Program-made: the position numbers and the translations under genes
Source of the DNA: Betaproteobacteria bacterium HGW-Betaproteobacteria-8
GTDB taxonomy: Bacteria > Pseudomonadota > Gammaproteobacteria > Burkholderiales > Methylophilaceae
Reading direction: 5' to 3'
NCBI GenBank assembly: GCA_002842135.1
Contig: PHCD01000017.1
Coordinates: forward strand, 1 to 23,711
Length of the DNA: 23,711 nt
Notes under the pieces: model-generated
Seen by the model: only the letters and a program-made list of their open reading frames with translations
What the model was told of the DNA's origin: nothing
The model's database searches: none
Part shown: piece by piece, positions 8,178 through 17,200 of the stretch
How positions within the stretch are numbered: position 1 is the stretch's first letter
Layout: each line of letters begins with the position of its first letter

Positions 8178-8545
8178 GCATCAAATCCTTTGTCCAAAAA
8201 AGCCTCGGGCGGCAGTTCCGCACCCAGTAAAAAAGCATCGCCCTGCTCAATGGCCGGCTGGGGCATTAATTGCTGCGTGACAATAAAAACCATCAGCGCC
8301 GCACTGGCTATCATAACAGCTGGCATGATGACACGGTGTTGATGCGTGTAGTCGCCAAACATGCGAAGCACATGCGAAATTCCGTCTGCCCCAGCTACTG
8401 TCGCAGCCTGCTTGCGTTGCGCCATCTGTCCAACCGCTTTCATTCTGGCCGCATACAAACGATCCAGCACCTTGCGGTCAAGCTGGCCGATGCTTTCATC
8501 CAGCAGATTGATAATTTCTTTTGCAGATTCGTGTTCGGTTTTCAT
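8150..8545 (-). CDS. DUF3619 single-pass membrane protein, possible anti-sigma factor
   Basis: A 131-residue protein resembling DUF3619, found mainly in betaproteobacteria beside an ECF-like sigma factor. A charged, probably cytoplasmic, helical N-terminal part (1-70) is followed by one membrane helix (about 72-92) and a short periplasmic tail of about 40 residues. This is the topology of anti-sigma factors such as RseA, and the neighbouring upstream gene is a sigma factor, so an anti-sigma role is a reasonable inference, not a demonstrated one. A strong ribosome site, AGAGGAAA, lies ahead of the ATG. It is 76 bases downstream of the sigma factor gene and overlaps the DUF3106 gene by 28 bases, suggesting coupled translation of these two. 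No zinc-binding HxxxCxxC anti-sigma motif is present. Confidence 0.85.
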   Translation of the reverse strand: MKTEHESAKEIINLLDESIGQLDRKVLDRLYAARMKAVGQMAQRKQAATVAGADGISHVLRMFGDYTHQHRVIMPAVMIASAALMVFIVTQQLMPQPAIEQGDAFLLGAELPPEAFLDKGFDAWVARTSQQ

Positions 8546-8621
8546 CGATTAATTTCCTCTACTTATCGCCCATCCGATGATGGCTGCTCTATGGAGAGTC
8601 AAATTACTCCGAAATAAATAA

Positions 8622-9194
8622 TCATAGTCGTTGTTTAGAAAAACCATGTTTTTCCAGCGTTGATGCGAGTGCGTGTACGGCACGCGAACAATGAGTCTTG
8701 ACACTGCCTTGTGAACATCCCATCGATGCTGCCGTCTCGGCCACATCCATATCTTCCCAGTAACGCAGAATGAAGGCTTCACGTTGACGCGCAGGCAGTT
8801 TACTGATGGCCTCTTCAATTATAGCAAGCGTCTGACTGCGTTGAAGCTGTGCCTCGGGCTGGTCGGCATCATTGTCCGGGTCACCTGCAAGAATTTCAAG
8901 CGGGTCGGTCTCATCGTCATCCTGACCGCTGCCGAAGGAAGAAAGCAGCGTTGTCCACAAATTGCGGACTTTCTGCCGGCGCCAATAGTCCTTGGTGGTA
9001 TTTTGCAGTATCCGCTGAAAAAGCATGGGATACTCGGTCACTGGCCGGTCGGCATATTTCTCGGACAGCTTCATCATGGAATCCTGCACGATGTCGAGTG
9101 CAGCATGATCGTCACGCACGGCATAAGCAGTCTGCCTGAATGCGCGGCGCTCGACTTCAGCGAGAAAATCAGAAAGCTCTTGTGGAGTTGCCAT
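8622..9194 (-). CDS. ECF-like sigma-70 family RNA polymerase sigma factor
   Basis: A 190-residue sigma factor of the ECF/RpoE-like type, with region 2 at about 12-75 (including DIVQDSMMKL) and region 4 at about 130-182, where KLPARQREAFILRYWEDM is followed by the helix-turn-helix containing GSVKTH. An acidic linker of about 40 residues (Asp-rich, 90-118) joins the two regions; it is longer than in minimal ECF factors. The protein directs RNA polymerase to an unknown gene set. It heads the minus-strand cluster with DUF3619, DUF3106 and RDD genes, which are probably its own regulators or targets. The ATG at 9194 gives a normal N-terminus, but there is little ribosome site ahead of it. It diverges from the PP0621-pilSR operon. 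Confidence 0.9.
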   Translation of the reverse strand: MATPQELSDFLAEVERRAFRQTAYAVRDDHAALDIVQDSMMKLSEKYADRPVTEYPMLFQRILQNTTKDYWRRQKVRNLWTTLLSSFGSGQDDDETDPLEILAGDPDNDADQPEAQLQRSQTLAIIEEAISKLPARQREAFILRYWEDMDVAETAASMGCSQGSVKTHCSRAVHALASTLEKHGFSKQRL

Positions 9195-9310
9195 CTTGAG
9201 TCAGCGAGAAGGTGCCATTACGTGATATTTTGTATTGATTGCTTTGGTTTCCATGGCGCATGGACGTTATTCGTTTGCAGCAGTTGATTCGAGTATATCA
9301 GGTTTGCATT

Positions 9311-9338
9311 TTGTCTCTGACCAAGATTTAGCTACAAT
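9311..9338 (+). promoter_or_regulatory. Candidate sigma70 promoter of the PP0621-pilS-pilR-ampD operon
   Basis: TTGTCT (9311-9316, four of six consensus bases) and TACAAT (9333-9338, five of six) are separated by 16 bases. The start point would be near 9345, some 20 bases before the ATG at 9367. It lies in the 172-base spacer between the divergent sigma factor and the PP0621-family gene. Confidence 0.5.
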
Positions 9339-9366
9339 CGTTTCAACTCAATATAATTCAAGTTCC

Positions 9367-9609
9367 ATGGCCAAACTGATTCTTATCGCAATTGCAATCT
9401 GGCTGATTGTCACTGTGCTGAAACGCTATCGCAAAGGTTTAAATCAGCCCGGCGAGCCTTCGGCGGCAAAACGCCAAAGTTCCGAAACCATGGTTCAATG
9501 TGCGCATTGCGGCATTCACCTTCCACAAAGCGAAAGTATTCAATCACATGGCCAGCACTTCTGCAGTCAGGCGCATGTTCACGCGCCGCACGATGAAACC
9601 GGGGACTGA
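9367..9609 (+). CDS. PP0621 family small membrane-anchored cysteine protein
   Basis: An 80-residue protein of the PP0621 family. One membrane helix at the N-terminus (about 3-18) is followed by a basic linker and a C-terminal metal-site pattern: Cys45-x-x-Cys48, then Cys66 and several His (61, 64, 70), like a small YHS or zinc ribbon module. The frame continues upstream to 9235, but that part is not protein-like, and the proposed promoter at 9311-9338 lies inside it, so the ATG at 9367 is preferred. No clear ribosome site is seen. The family is commonly found beside the pilS/pilR genes in betaproteobacteria, as here, where it overlaps pilS by 17 bases. Its function is unknown. Confidence 0.8.
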   Translation: MAKLILIAIAIWLIVTVLKRYRKGLNQPGEPSAAKRQSSETMVQCAHCGIHLPQSESIQSHGQHFCSQAHVHAPHDETGD

Positions 9610-11200
9610 GCCAGCTCCTTCTCATATTTTGCCGAGCGCCTACTGGCGCTCGATGCGTTTTTCGCACCTTTACCGCTTCGTTATCGCCTGCGGTCTGACC
9701 GCCTACTATTTCTTCTGGCAAGATTCGCCCTGGCGAGCTGATTACAACAGCGACCTCTACCTTAAATTAGCCCTGTCATATCTCGCATTCAGTCTCGCTG
9801 CCGCATTTCTGAGCTGGCTGAAAATCATCATTCTGGATCGCAAGCTAACACTGATCACCGTCATTGACATCGGCTTTATCGTAGCACTGATTTATGCAGC
9901 GGGCGGCCTGGAAAGCGGCTTGGGGCTGCTGCTGGTACTGGCGACAGCAAGCGCCAGTCTTTTCAGCCAGGGCCGACTGGCTTTGTTTTACGCAGCGATT
10001 GCCAGTATCGCCCTGCTACTCGAACAGTCTTATCAGTTTATGACCTTGACGCAAGACCAGGCCGATTACACGCATGCGGTCATGCTCAGCCTGAGTTGTT
10101 TCGCTACTGCCTGGCTGGCACACAGTTTCTCGAAACGCACCATACAAAGTGAGGCACTGGCATCACAACGCGGTGTGGACCTGGAGAACATGGCGCAGAT
10201 CAACCAGCTGATCACCCAGGAAATACAGGACGGTATCCTGGTCGTAGACAAGGATTTCAAAATACGCCACTACAATACGCAGGCCAGCGAATTGCTCGGT
10301 AGCCCGCACGAAGCTGCCACACTTCAGGAATATGCGCCGGAAGTAGCGGAGCTGCTAGTTCGCTGGATAGCCAATGCGGACAAGCTAAAAACCATAGGTT
10401 CACCCCAAAAACTCAGGCTGCATGAACGTGAGCTCCGCTTGCGCCTGATGCCCATCGGCAACGAAAGGCGGGACGGATCCGTGATCTTCATTGAAGACTG
10501 GAGTCAGATTCAGATCCAGGCCCAGCAGATGAAATTAGTGGCACTGGGACGACTGACCGCCAATATCGCCCATGAAATCCGCAATCCCCTCAGCGCTATC
10601 AGCCATGCCAATCAATTATTGCAGGAAGAGGAACTGAAAGACCCAGCCATCAAACGCATGCTGCAAATTGTAGAGGACAATGTCACCCGGCTGGACCAGA
10701 TCGTAAAAGATGTACTGGAGCTGAACCGGCGCGACCGTACCCAGCAGGAGATGATAGGCTTGGCCAAGTTTCTCAAGGATTTCCACGCCCAGTTTTGCCT
10801 GGTGGAAAAAATCCCACCTGAATTTTTCAAAATGTACCTGGCCGGACACGACGAGGAAATCCTGTTCGATCGCCGGCATTTGAACCAGATTCTGTGGAAT
10901 ATCTGCCGCAATGGCTGGCGCCACAGCCGCCAACAGGATGGCAGCCTGATACTATCCCTGATTGAGTCCCCTTCGGCCAACACCATTACACTCGCCATCA
11001 AGGATGATGGCGCCGGCGTCTCGAGTGAGATAGTGCAGAATCTGTTTGAGCCATTTACCACCACCGAACCGGCGGGGACCGGGTTAGGGCTGTATATTGC
11101 CCGCGAGCTGTGCGAAGCCAACGGCGGCAGGATCCAGTACCAGCAAACGGATAACGGCAGCCTGTTTTTGATTCAACTGAAAAGGCACATTACGCAATGA
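9593..11200 (+). CDS. pilS: PilS sensor histidine kinase
   Basis: A 535-residue membrane histidine kinase of the PilS type, which in Pseudomonas controls type IV pilin transcription through PilR. About six membrane helices fill residues 20-190. A PAS domain follows (about 215-300), then the dimerisation domain with the phospho-acceptor His327 in AHEIRNPLS, and the ATPase domain with the N-box Asn440 (CRNGWRH), DDGAGV at 471-476 and GTGLGL at 495-500. The frame opens at 9500, inside the PP0621 gene; the ATG at 9593 was chosen because it leaves a short tail before the conserved YWRSMRF block that begins PilS proteins. ATG 9653 is the alternative. The stop overlaps pilR as ATGA. No pilin genes are in the window. 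Confidence 0.92.
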   Translation: MKPGTEPAPSHILPSAYWRSMRFSHLYRFVIACGLTAYYFFWQDSPWRADYNSDLYLKLALSYLAFSLAAAFLSWLKIIILDRKLTLITVIDIGFIVALIYAAGGLESGLGLLLVLATASASLFSQGRLALFYAAIASIALLLEQSYQFMTLTQDQADYTHAVMLSLSCFATAWLAHSFSKRTIQSEALASQRGVDLENMAQINQLITQEIQDGILVVDKDFKIRHYNTQASELLGSPHEAATLQEYAPEVAELLVRWIANADKLKTIGSPQKLRLHERELRLRLMPIGNERRDGSVIFIEDWSQIQIQAQQMKLVALGRLTANIAHEIRNPLSAISHANQLLQEEELKDPAIKRMLQIVEDNVTRLDQIVKDVLELNRRDRTQQEMIGLAKFLKDFHAQFCLVEKIPPEFFKMYLAGHDEEILFDRRHLNQILWNICRNGWRHSRQQDGSLILSLIESPSANTITLAIKDDGAGVSSEIVQNLFEPFTTTEPAGTGLGLYIARELCEANGGRIQYQQTDNGSLFLIQLKRHITQ

Positions 11201-12549
11201 CGACAAAACCCGCTTGCCTGGTTGTCGATGACGAGACAGATATTCGAGAGCTGCTGGTGCTGACGCTGGAGCGCATGGGAATCGCAGCGTTCAGTGCGGC
11301 CAACGTCGACGATGCTAAATACATGCTCGGCCAGCGCCAATATGCACTTTGCCTGACAGACATGCGTTTGCCTGACGGCAACGGGCTCGACCTCGTCAAA
11401 CATATCAGCAGCACCTATTCCGGATTGCCGGTAGCCGTCATTACCGCCTACGGCAGTGCCGACAATGCGGTTTCCGCCCTGAAAGCGGGCGCTTTCGATT
11501 ATTTAAGCAAGCCAATTTCACTGAACCACCTGCGCCCGCTGATCCAGTCTGCGCTCAAATTACCCGCTCCCCAGACTCCGGCTTTCAGCAGCCCGAGCAT
11601 GATAGGCGAATCTGCTACCATGGTGCAGGTCAGGGGGCTGATAGAAAAACTCGCAAGAAGCCAGGCGCCGGTTTATATCAGCGGCGAATCGGGCAGCGGC
11701 AAGGAACTGGCAGCAAGACTGATCCACCTTAACAGTTCACGCCGGGATGCCCCTTTTATTGTCGTCAAATGCGGAGCGATACCCGCCAGCCTGATGGAAA
11801 GTGAATTTTTCGGCCTCAAAAAAGGCGCACTTGCCGGCACGCATCAGGATAAGCAGGGGCTGTTCCAGGCAGCCAGCGGTGGAACCCTCTACCTCGATGA
11901 AGTGGCTGATTTACCGCTACCGATGCAGGTCAAACTTTTGCGTGCGATACAGGAGAAGAAAGTACGGATGGTGGGAGATCACCATGAGGAAAGCATCGAT
12001 GTCCGCATTATCAGCTCCACGCACCGCAATCTGGGCGTAATGATGGAGAACAACCTGTTCAGGCAGGATCTTTATTATCGCCTCAATGTAATTGAACTGA
12101 AGATGCCTGCGCTCAGGGCGCGCATTGAGGACATAACCCCACTCGCCCAGGCACTGCTGGAGAAACTGTCAAAACAAGCACGCATTCCTCCACCAATCAT
12201 CGACGCAAAAGCCATGCAGGCGCTCAGGAAATATGCCTTCCCGGGTAATGTGCGCGAACTGGAAAACATACTGGAACGGGCATTGGCATTATGCGATGGC
12301 AAGACTATCAGCGTCGACGACCTGTTGCTGGAAAATGCCTACGCCAATATACCCGTGGCCGTGCCCATAGAAAACAATGGATTGCCACTGCCTGAATATC
12401 TGGAAAGTATAGAAAAGACAGCCATTCTGAACGCGCTGGAAAAAACCCGGCACAACAAAACCGAGGCAGCAAGATTGCTCGGCGTCAGCTTCAGGACCCT
12501 GCGCTATCGCTTGTCAAAACTTGGGCTGGGCAAAGAGCACGATGATTGA
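11197..12549 (+). CDS. pilR: PilR sigma54-dependent response regulator (variant GAFTGA loop)
   Basis: A 450-residue NtrC-family activator paired with PilS. The receiver domain (1-120) has acidic Asp11 and Asp12, phospho-acceptor Asp55 and Lys105. The AAA+ domain (about 135-365) has Walker A GESGSGKE at 163-170, Walker B LYLDEV at 231-236 and the arginine-finger region FRQDLYYR near 288-295. The C-terminal Fis-type helix-turn-helix occupies about 405-447. The loop that contacts sigma54, normally GAFTGA, reads GALAGT at 210-215, which is unusual because the central Thr is replaced by Ala. Everything around it matches PilR closely. PilR would activate pilA with sigma54 elsewhere in the genome. 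It overlaps pilS by ATGA and ampD by 8 bases. Confidence 0.93.
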   Translation: MTTKPACLVVDDETDIRELLVLTLERMGIAAFSAANVDDAKYMLGQRQYALCLTDMRLPDGNGLDLVKHISSTYSGLPVAVITAYGSADNAVSALKAGAFDYLSKPISLNHLRPLIQSALKLPAPQTPAFSSPSMIGESATMVQVRGLIEKLARSQAPVYISGESGSGKELAARLIHLNSSRRDAPFIVVKCGAIPASLMESEFFGLKKGALAGTHQDKQGLFQAASGGTLYLDEVADLPLPMQVKLLRAIQEKKVRMVGDHHEESIDVRIISSTHRNLGVMMENNLFRQDLYYRLNVIELKMPALRARIEDITPLAQALLEKLSKQARIPPPIIDAKAMQALRKYAFPGNVRELENILERALALCDGKTISVDDLLLENAYANIPVAVPIENNGLPLPEYLESIEKTAILNALEKTRHNKTEAARLLGVSFRTLRYRLSKLGLGKEHDD

Positions 12550-13066
12550 TAACGCTGGCATACACCGGAATGCGCAACTCATCCCCTCGCCCAATTATGA
12601 CGACAGGCCGGATACGGCTATTACACTGGCAATCATCCACAACATCAGTCTGCCTCCGGGGGAATATGGCGGTAATGGCGTGATCGAGCTATTTACCAAC
12701 CGGCTGGACCCTAACGCTCATGCCTACTATGCCGGGATTCAGCAGTTAAAGGTGTCATCACATTTTTTTATCCGTCGCGATGGCAGCCTGATTCAATTCG
12801 TCTCCTGCTTGAAGCGTGCCTGGCACGCAGGACAATCGAATTGGCAAGGTCGTGAACGCTGCAATGATTTTTCTGTCGGAATCGAGCTGGAAGGTAGTGA
12901 CCATGACGCTTTTGAAGACGCACAGTATCTTTGCCTCAATCAACTGCTTGAAGCATTGAAGACTGCATATCCGATCAAGGCTGTCGTTGGCCATTCCGAC
13001 ATCGCCCCGGAACGCAAAACGGACCCGGGGCCTTATTTTGACTGGTCGAGAATCATCAACACCTGA
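12542..13066 (+). CDS. ampD: 1,6-anhydro-N-acetylmuramyl-L-alanine amidase
   Basis: A 174-residue cytosolic zinc amidase of the amidase_2 family. AmpD splits the stem peptide from anhydro-muropeptides during peptidoglycan recycling and in many bacteria thereby keeps AmpR-controlled beta-lactamase off. Zinc ligands His33, His151 and Asp161 and catalytic Glu115 and Lys159 are all in place, in the blocks HNISLPPGE, GIELEG and HSDIAPERKTDPGP, nearly identical to E. coli AmpD. There is no signal peptide, which separates it from the periplasmic AmiD. The ATG at 12542 overlaps the pilR end by 8 bases; the in-frame ATG at 12521 only adds residues read through pilR. ampE does not follow; an efflux operon does, 77 bases on. 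Confidence 0.95.
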   Translation: MIDNAGIHRNAQLIPSPNYDDRPDTAITLAIIHNISLPPGEYGGNGVIELFTNRLDPNAHAYYAGIQQLKVSSHFFIRRDGSLIQFVSCLKRAWHAGQSNWQGRERCNDFSVGIELEGSDHDAFEDAQYLCLNQLLEALKTAYPIKAVVGHSDIAPERKTDPGPYFDWSRIINT

Positions 13067-13143
13067 AAATTGATGATTTAATGGACAGCTCAGATCAATC
13101 CTGGAACATAAAGCGAAGCACCGAAGTGAGAAAGCCAGAGATA

Positions 13144-14262
13144 ATGCCCAGAAGACGATATCCACATCTGTTAATGGTTGCCTGCCTTGCCATGACAATG
13201 GCCGCCTGCGGCAAAAGCGAAACACCCAAGGAAAGTAGGCCCTCAGCAACACTGGTAAGTGTGGCAACCGCAGAAACCATCATGCTCGAGGTTCGTGAGG
13301 AGACGGTAGGCACACTCGAAGGCCTGATCGACCCCACTGTTTCAGCAGAAGTCGCTGGCAGGGTATTGCGCGTTGAAGCCAGACCGGGTCAACGCGTTAA
13401 AAAAGATGATGTTCTGGTTCTCCTCGACCCCACGGATCTGGCTTTACAAAGAAGGGAAGCACAGGCTGAGGTTGGTCGAATCGAAGCGCTGCTGGTCAAT
13501 CAGGAGCGCACCCTGGAGCGCAATCAGGCACTTGTGGAGAAACAGTTCATCTCGAAAAATGCACTGGATGATATTTCGACCCAGAAATCCGCACTTAAAA
13601 ATGAGCTGGAAGCAGCGCGGGCACGCCTTGCCAGCATAGAGTACAACGGCAGCAAGACCCGTGTGCTTGCCCCGGTCGACGGCGTAATTGAGGTGCAAAT
13701 CGTATCGCCAGGCGATTTTGTCAGCATCGGCTCACCCCTGATGAAAATCGTCAGCAATCAGCGCTTGCGTGCGCACCTGCCCTTCCCTGAACGCGTCGCC
13801 CCCAGAATCAGGGCCGGACTCAAAGTCCGCTTAACTACACCCGCATCTCCTGACGAAGTCATCTCGGAAGTGCGCGAAATGAAGCCACTGATAGGTACCA
13901 ACAATCGTGCCATTGATGTGCTGGCGGATGTAACCGGCAAGGAAGACTGGCAATCCGGTGCCAGCGTCAACGGTGTCGTCGTTATCGGCACCACCGAAGC
14001 CGTGGTAGTGCCGGAGCAAAGTGTGGTGCTGAGACCGGCGGGGGACGTGGTATATGTCATCAAGGACAACAAGGCGGAACAGAGAGTAGTTAAGGCGGGG
14101 CTGCGGCAGGAAGGCATGGTCGAGATTATTGATGGCATAGTCGCAGGTGAAGTGGTTGCTGTCGATGGCGCCTCTTTCCTGACCGACCAGGCTGAGGTAT
14201 CGATACAAGGTCAGACCGTCAACCAGAACCAGCCCCCAGCGAAAGAAAACACCGCCTCATGA
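13144..14262 (+). CDS. RND efflux periplasmic adaptor (membrane fusion) lipoprotein
   Basis: A 372-residue adaptor of the HlyD/AcrA type that bridges an inner-membrane RND pump and an outer-membrane channel. The start at 13144 gives a lipoprotein signal with lipobox MAAC, the cysteine being residue 22, so the protein is probably anchored by lipid in the inner membrane facing the periplasm. In order: the first lipoyl half (about 60-100, with AEVAGRV and RPGQRVKKDD), a coiled-coil hairpin (about 105-170), the second lipoyl half (VLAPVDGVIE), a beta-barrel, and the membrane-proximal domain. An ATG at 13081 in the same frame would add 21 residues ahead of the signal and is less likely. The stop overlaps the pump gene as ATGA. 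Substrate is unknown. Confidence 0.9.
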   Translation: MPRRRYPHLLMVACLAMTMAACGKSETPKESRPSATLVSVATAETIMLEVREETVGTLEGLIDPTVSAEVAGRVLRVEARPGQRVKKDDVLVLLDPTDLALQRREAQAEVGRIEALLVNQERTLERNQALVEKQFISKNALDDISTQKSALKNELEAARARLASIEYNGSKTRVLAPVDGVIEVQIVSPGDFVSIGSPLMKIVSNQRLRAHLPFPERVAPRIRAGLKVRLTTPASPDEVISEVREMKPLIGTNNRAIDVLADVTGKEDWQSGASVNGVVVIGTTEAVVVPEQSVVLRPAGDVVYVIKDNKAEQRVVKAGLRQEGMVEIIDGIVAGEVVAVDGASFLTDQAEVSIQGQTVNQNQPPAKENTAS

Positions 14263-17200
14263 ACTTGCCCGAGATTTCCATCAAGCGCCATGTGCTGGCA
14301 TGGATGCTGTCCGGCCTGCTCGTGCTGCTGGGCATGATCAGCTACCAGCGCATAGGCGTCGACCGCTTTCCGTTCATCGAATTTCCCATACTTTCGGTCA
14401 CCACCAATCTGGTCGGCGCCAACCCCGACATCGTCGATGCCAGCATTACCAGCGTTATCGAGACCTCAGTAAACACCACGCCGGGCATCGAACATATCGC
14501 CTCGTCTTCATCACCAGGCGTCTCGGTGGTCACCATCACCTTCGCGCTGGACAAGGATATCGACGTTGCCTATAACGAGGTGCAGTCTCGCGTCAGCCAA
14601 GTGCTGCGCCGGTTGCCGGACGACGTCGACCCGCCCATCATCCGCAAAGTGGAAACCAACGCCTCACCTATCATGTGGCTGGGCTTGACCGGCGACAGGA
14701 CCCCGCAGCAACTCAATCTCTATGGCCTCAACATCGTCAAGAAAAAGCTGGAGACTATCAAAGGTGTGGGCGAGGTGCGCCTCGGTGGCCGCTTGGACCG
14801 CCGTATCCGCATCAATGTCATTCCCGGACGCATGGCCGCCTACAACATTACGGCCGAGGACCTGATCACCGCATTCAATAACGAACATGTACAGCTGCCG
14901 GGCGGTTTTCTGGTCGGCGAAAAGGCCGAGCAATTGCTCAAGCTCGATCTGGAATATCACAAACTGCGTGATATTGCGGAGATGATCGTCACCTTCCGCG
15001 ACGGCTCCCCGATCAAGCTGAAAGACATCGCTGAAGTCGAGGATGGCCTCGAAGACCAGCGTCAGCTGGCGCATTACAACGGCCAACCCACCGTCGGTAT
15101 CGGCATCATCAAGGTTGCCAATGCCAACACCGTGGCGATTACCGACGAAGTGAAGAGGCGCGTGGATGAGGAAATACGGCCCAACTTGCCGGCCGGCATG
15201 TTCATCGACATCTCGACCGACGACTCGATTTTCATCACGGAGATTGTCAATTCCCTGCAGGAGCACCTGATCGAAGGTACCCTGCTGGCGGCCATCATCG
15301 TCTGGATATTCCTGCGCTCGCTGCGCTCTACACTGATTATCGCGACCGCCATCCCGGTGTCCTTGCTGGGCGCGGTCGCCGTCATGTATTTTTCCGGCTT
15401 TACCTTCAACTCCATGACGCTGCTCGCCCTGCTGCTACTGATCGGGGTGGTGGTCGATGATGCGATTGTGGTCCTGGAGAATATCTTCCGGCACCGTGAA
15501 ATGCCCAATTCAACTGCCATGTCCGCCGCCGTCAACGGCAGCAAGGAGGTAGCCTTCGCCGTCATCGCCTCCACCCTGTCCCTGGTCTGTATCTTTGCGC
15601 CGGTCATTTTCATGGACGGCATCATCGGCCAGTTCTTCGAATCCTTCGCTGTAGTCGTCACCTTTGGTGTGCTGGTCTCGCTGTTTGTCTCGCTCACACT
15701 CACCCCCATGCTCTGCTCACGCTATCTGCGCATAGAAACCCAGCACGGCAGGCTCTACAAGCTGCTGGATCGTTTCTTTCACCGCATGGATCGCCTCTAT
15801 GTGGAAAGCCTGGCCTGGGCGCTGGCGCATCGCTGGAAAGTAGTTCTTGCAACCACCCTCGTCGTGCTCTCCAGCGGCTTTCTGTTCGCGCAGGTCAGCA
15901 AGGAATTCGTACCGGCAGCCGATGAAGGCCGCTTCCGCATCTCGTTCAAGACACCGCTCGGATCCAGCCTGGAATATACGGAAACGCGGCTCAACATGAT
16001 CGAGGGCATCCTGGCCGGCTACCCGGATGAAATCGCCAGCTACTTCACCACCATCGGCTTCGGCGCCCAAGGCCAGGTCAACACCGGCAACGCCAATATC
16101 CGCATGACAGATCGCAATGAACGCGATATGAGCCAGCAGGAACTGATGAACCGTATCAGGCAACAACTTGAGGATATCTCCGGCGTTCGCGCTTTTGCAG
16201 CACCGATCGCTATCGTCGGGGGACAGCGTTCAGAGAAACTGCAATTCAACCTGTCCGGCGACAATCTGCAACAGGTCGGCAACCTGGCAAAAACCATGCA
16301 GAAACGACTTTCGGAGACCCCAGGCATGGGCAGGGTCGATGTCGATATTGAGCTGGACCTGCCACAGCTGGTAATGACAGTAGACCGTGTACGGGCTGCC
16401 AGTCTGGGCATTACGGCCCGGGACATCGCCACAGCCATCAGCCTTTACAGTGGCGGCATCGACGTTGCCAGTTTCAATGACGAACCGGGTGACGGCCAGC
16501 GTTACAACATCCGCATCAAGGCGAGGAAAGGCAGCTTGACGCAAACCGATGACCTGAAGAAAATCTTTCTGAGAAGCAGCAGTGGGGAGCTGGTGCGACT
16601 GGACTCCGTAGTCACCTTCAAACAGTCCCTGGGTGCCGCAGTCATCGGCCGTTTCGACCTGCAGTATGCAGCCACCCTCTACGCCAGCCCGGACATTCCA
16701 CTGGACCAGGCAGTCGCCAGCATCGACCAGATTGCCAGCGAGATACTGCCGCCCGGCTACAACATCCGCCTGGCCGGGGAGGCTGAAGAGATGACCAAGA
16801 CCATCAACAACATGGTATTCGTCTTTGCACTGGCACTGGTGCTGCTCTACATGGTGCTGGCCAGCCAGTTCAATTCATTCCTGCAACCGCTGATCGTGAT
16901 GGTTGCGCAGCCGCTGGCAGTCATCGGCGGCGTTCTGGCGCTGGTGCTCACCGGCAACTCACTGAATATTTTTTCCATGATCGGCATGGTGCTGCTGATC
17001 GGCCTGGTGGCGAAAAACTCCATCCTGCTGGTCGACCTGACCAACCAGTTACGGGAGAAAGGTACCGATATTGACGATGCCCTGCGCCAGGCCTGTCCGA
17101 TCAGGCTGCGTCCGGTTCTGATGACCTCGCTCACCGTGATCCTGGCGCTGCTGCCAGCAGCACTCGGCCTAGGGGCTGGTTCCGAGACTAACGGCCCGCT

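Noticed and set aside
9235..9366. In-frame extension of the PP0621-family protein upstream of its ATG
   Set aside because: The added residues have no resemblance to the family, and the best promoter match (9311-9338) lies within the extension; the ATG at 9367 gives the normal N-terminal membrane helix.
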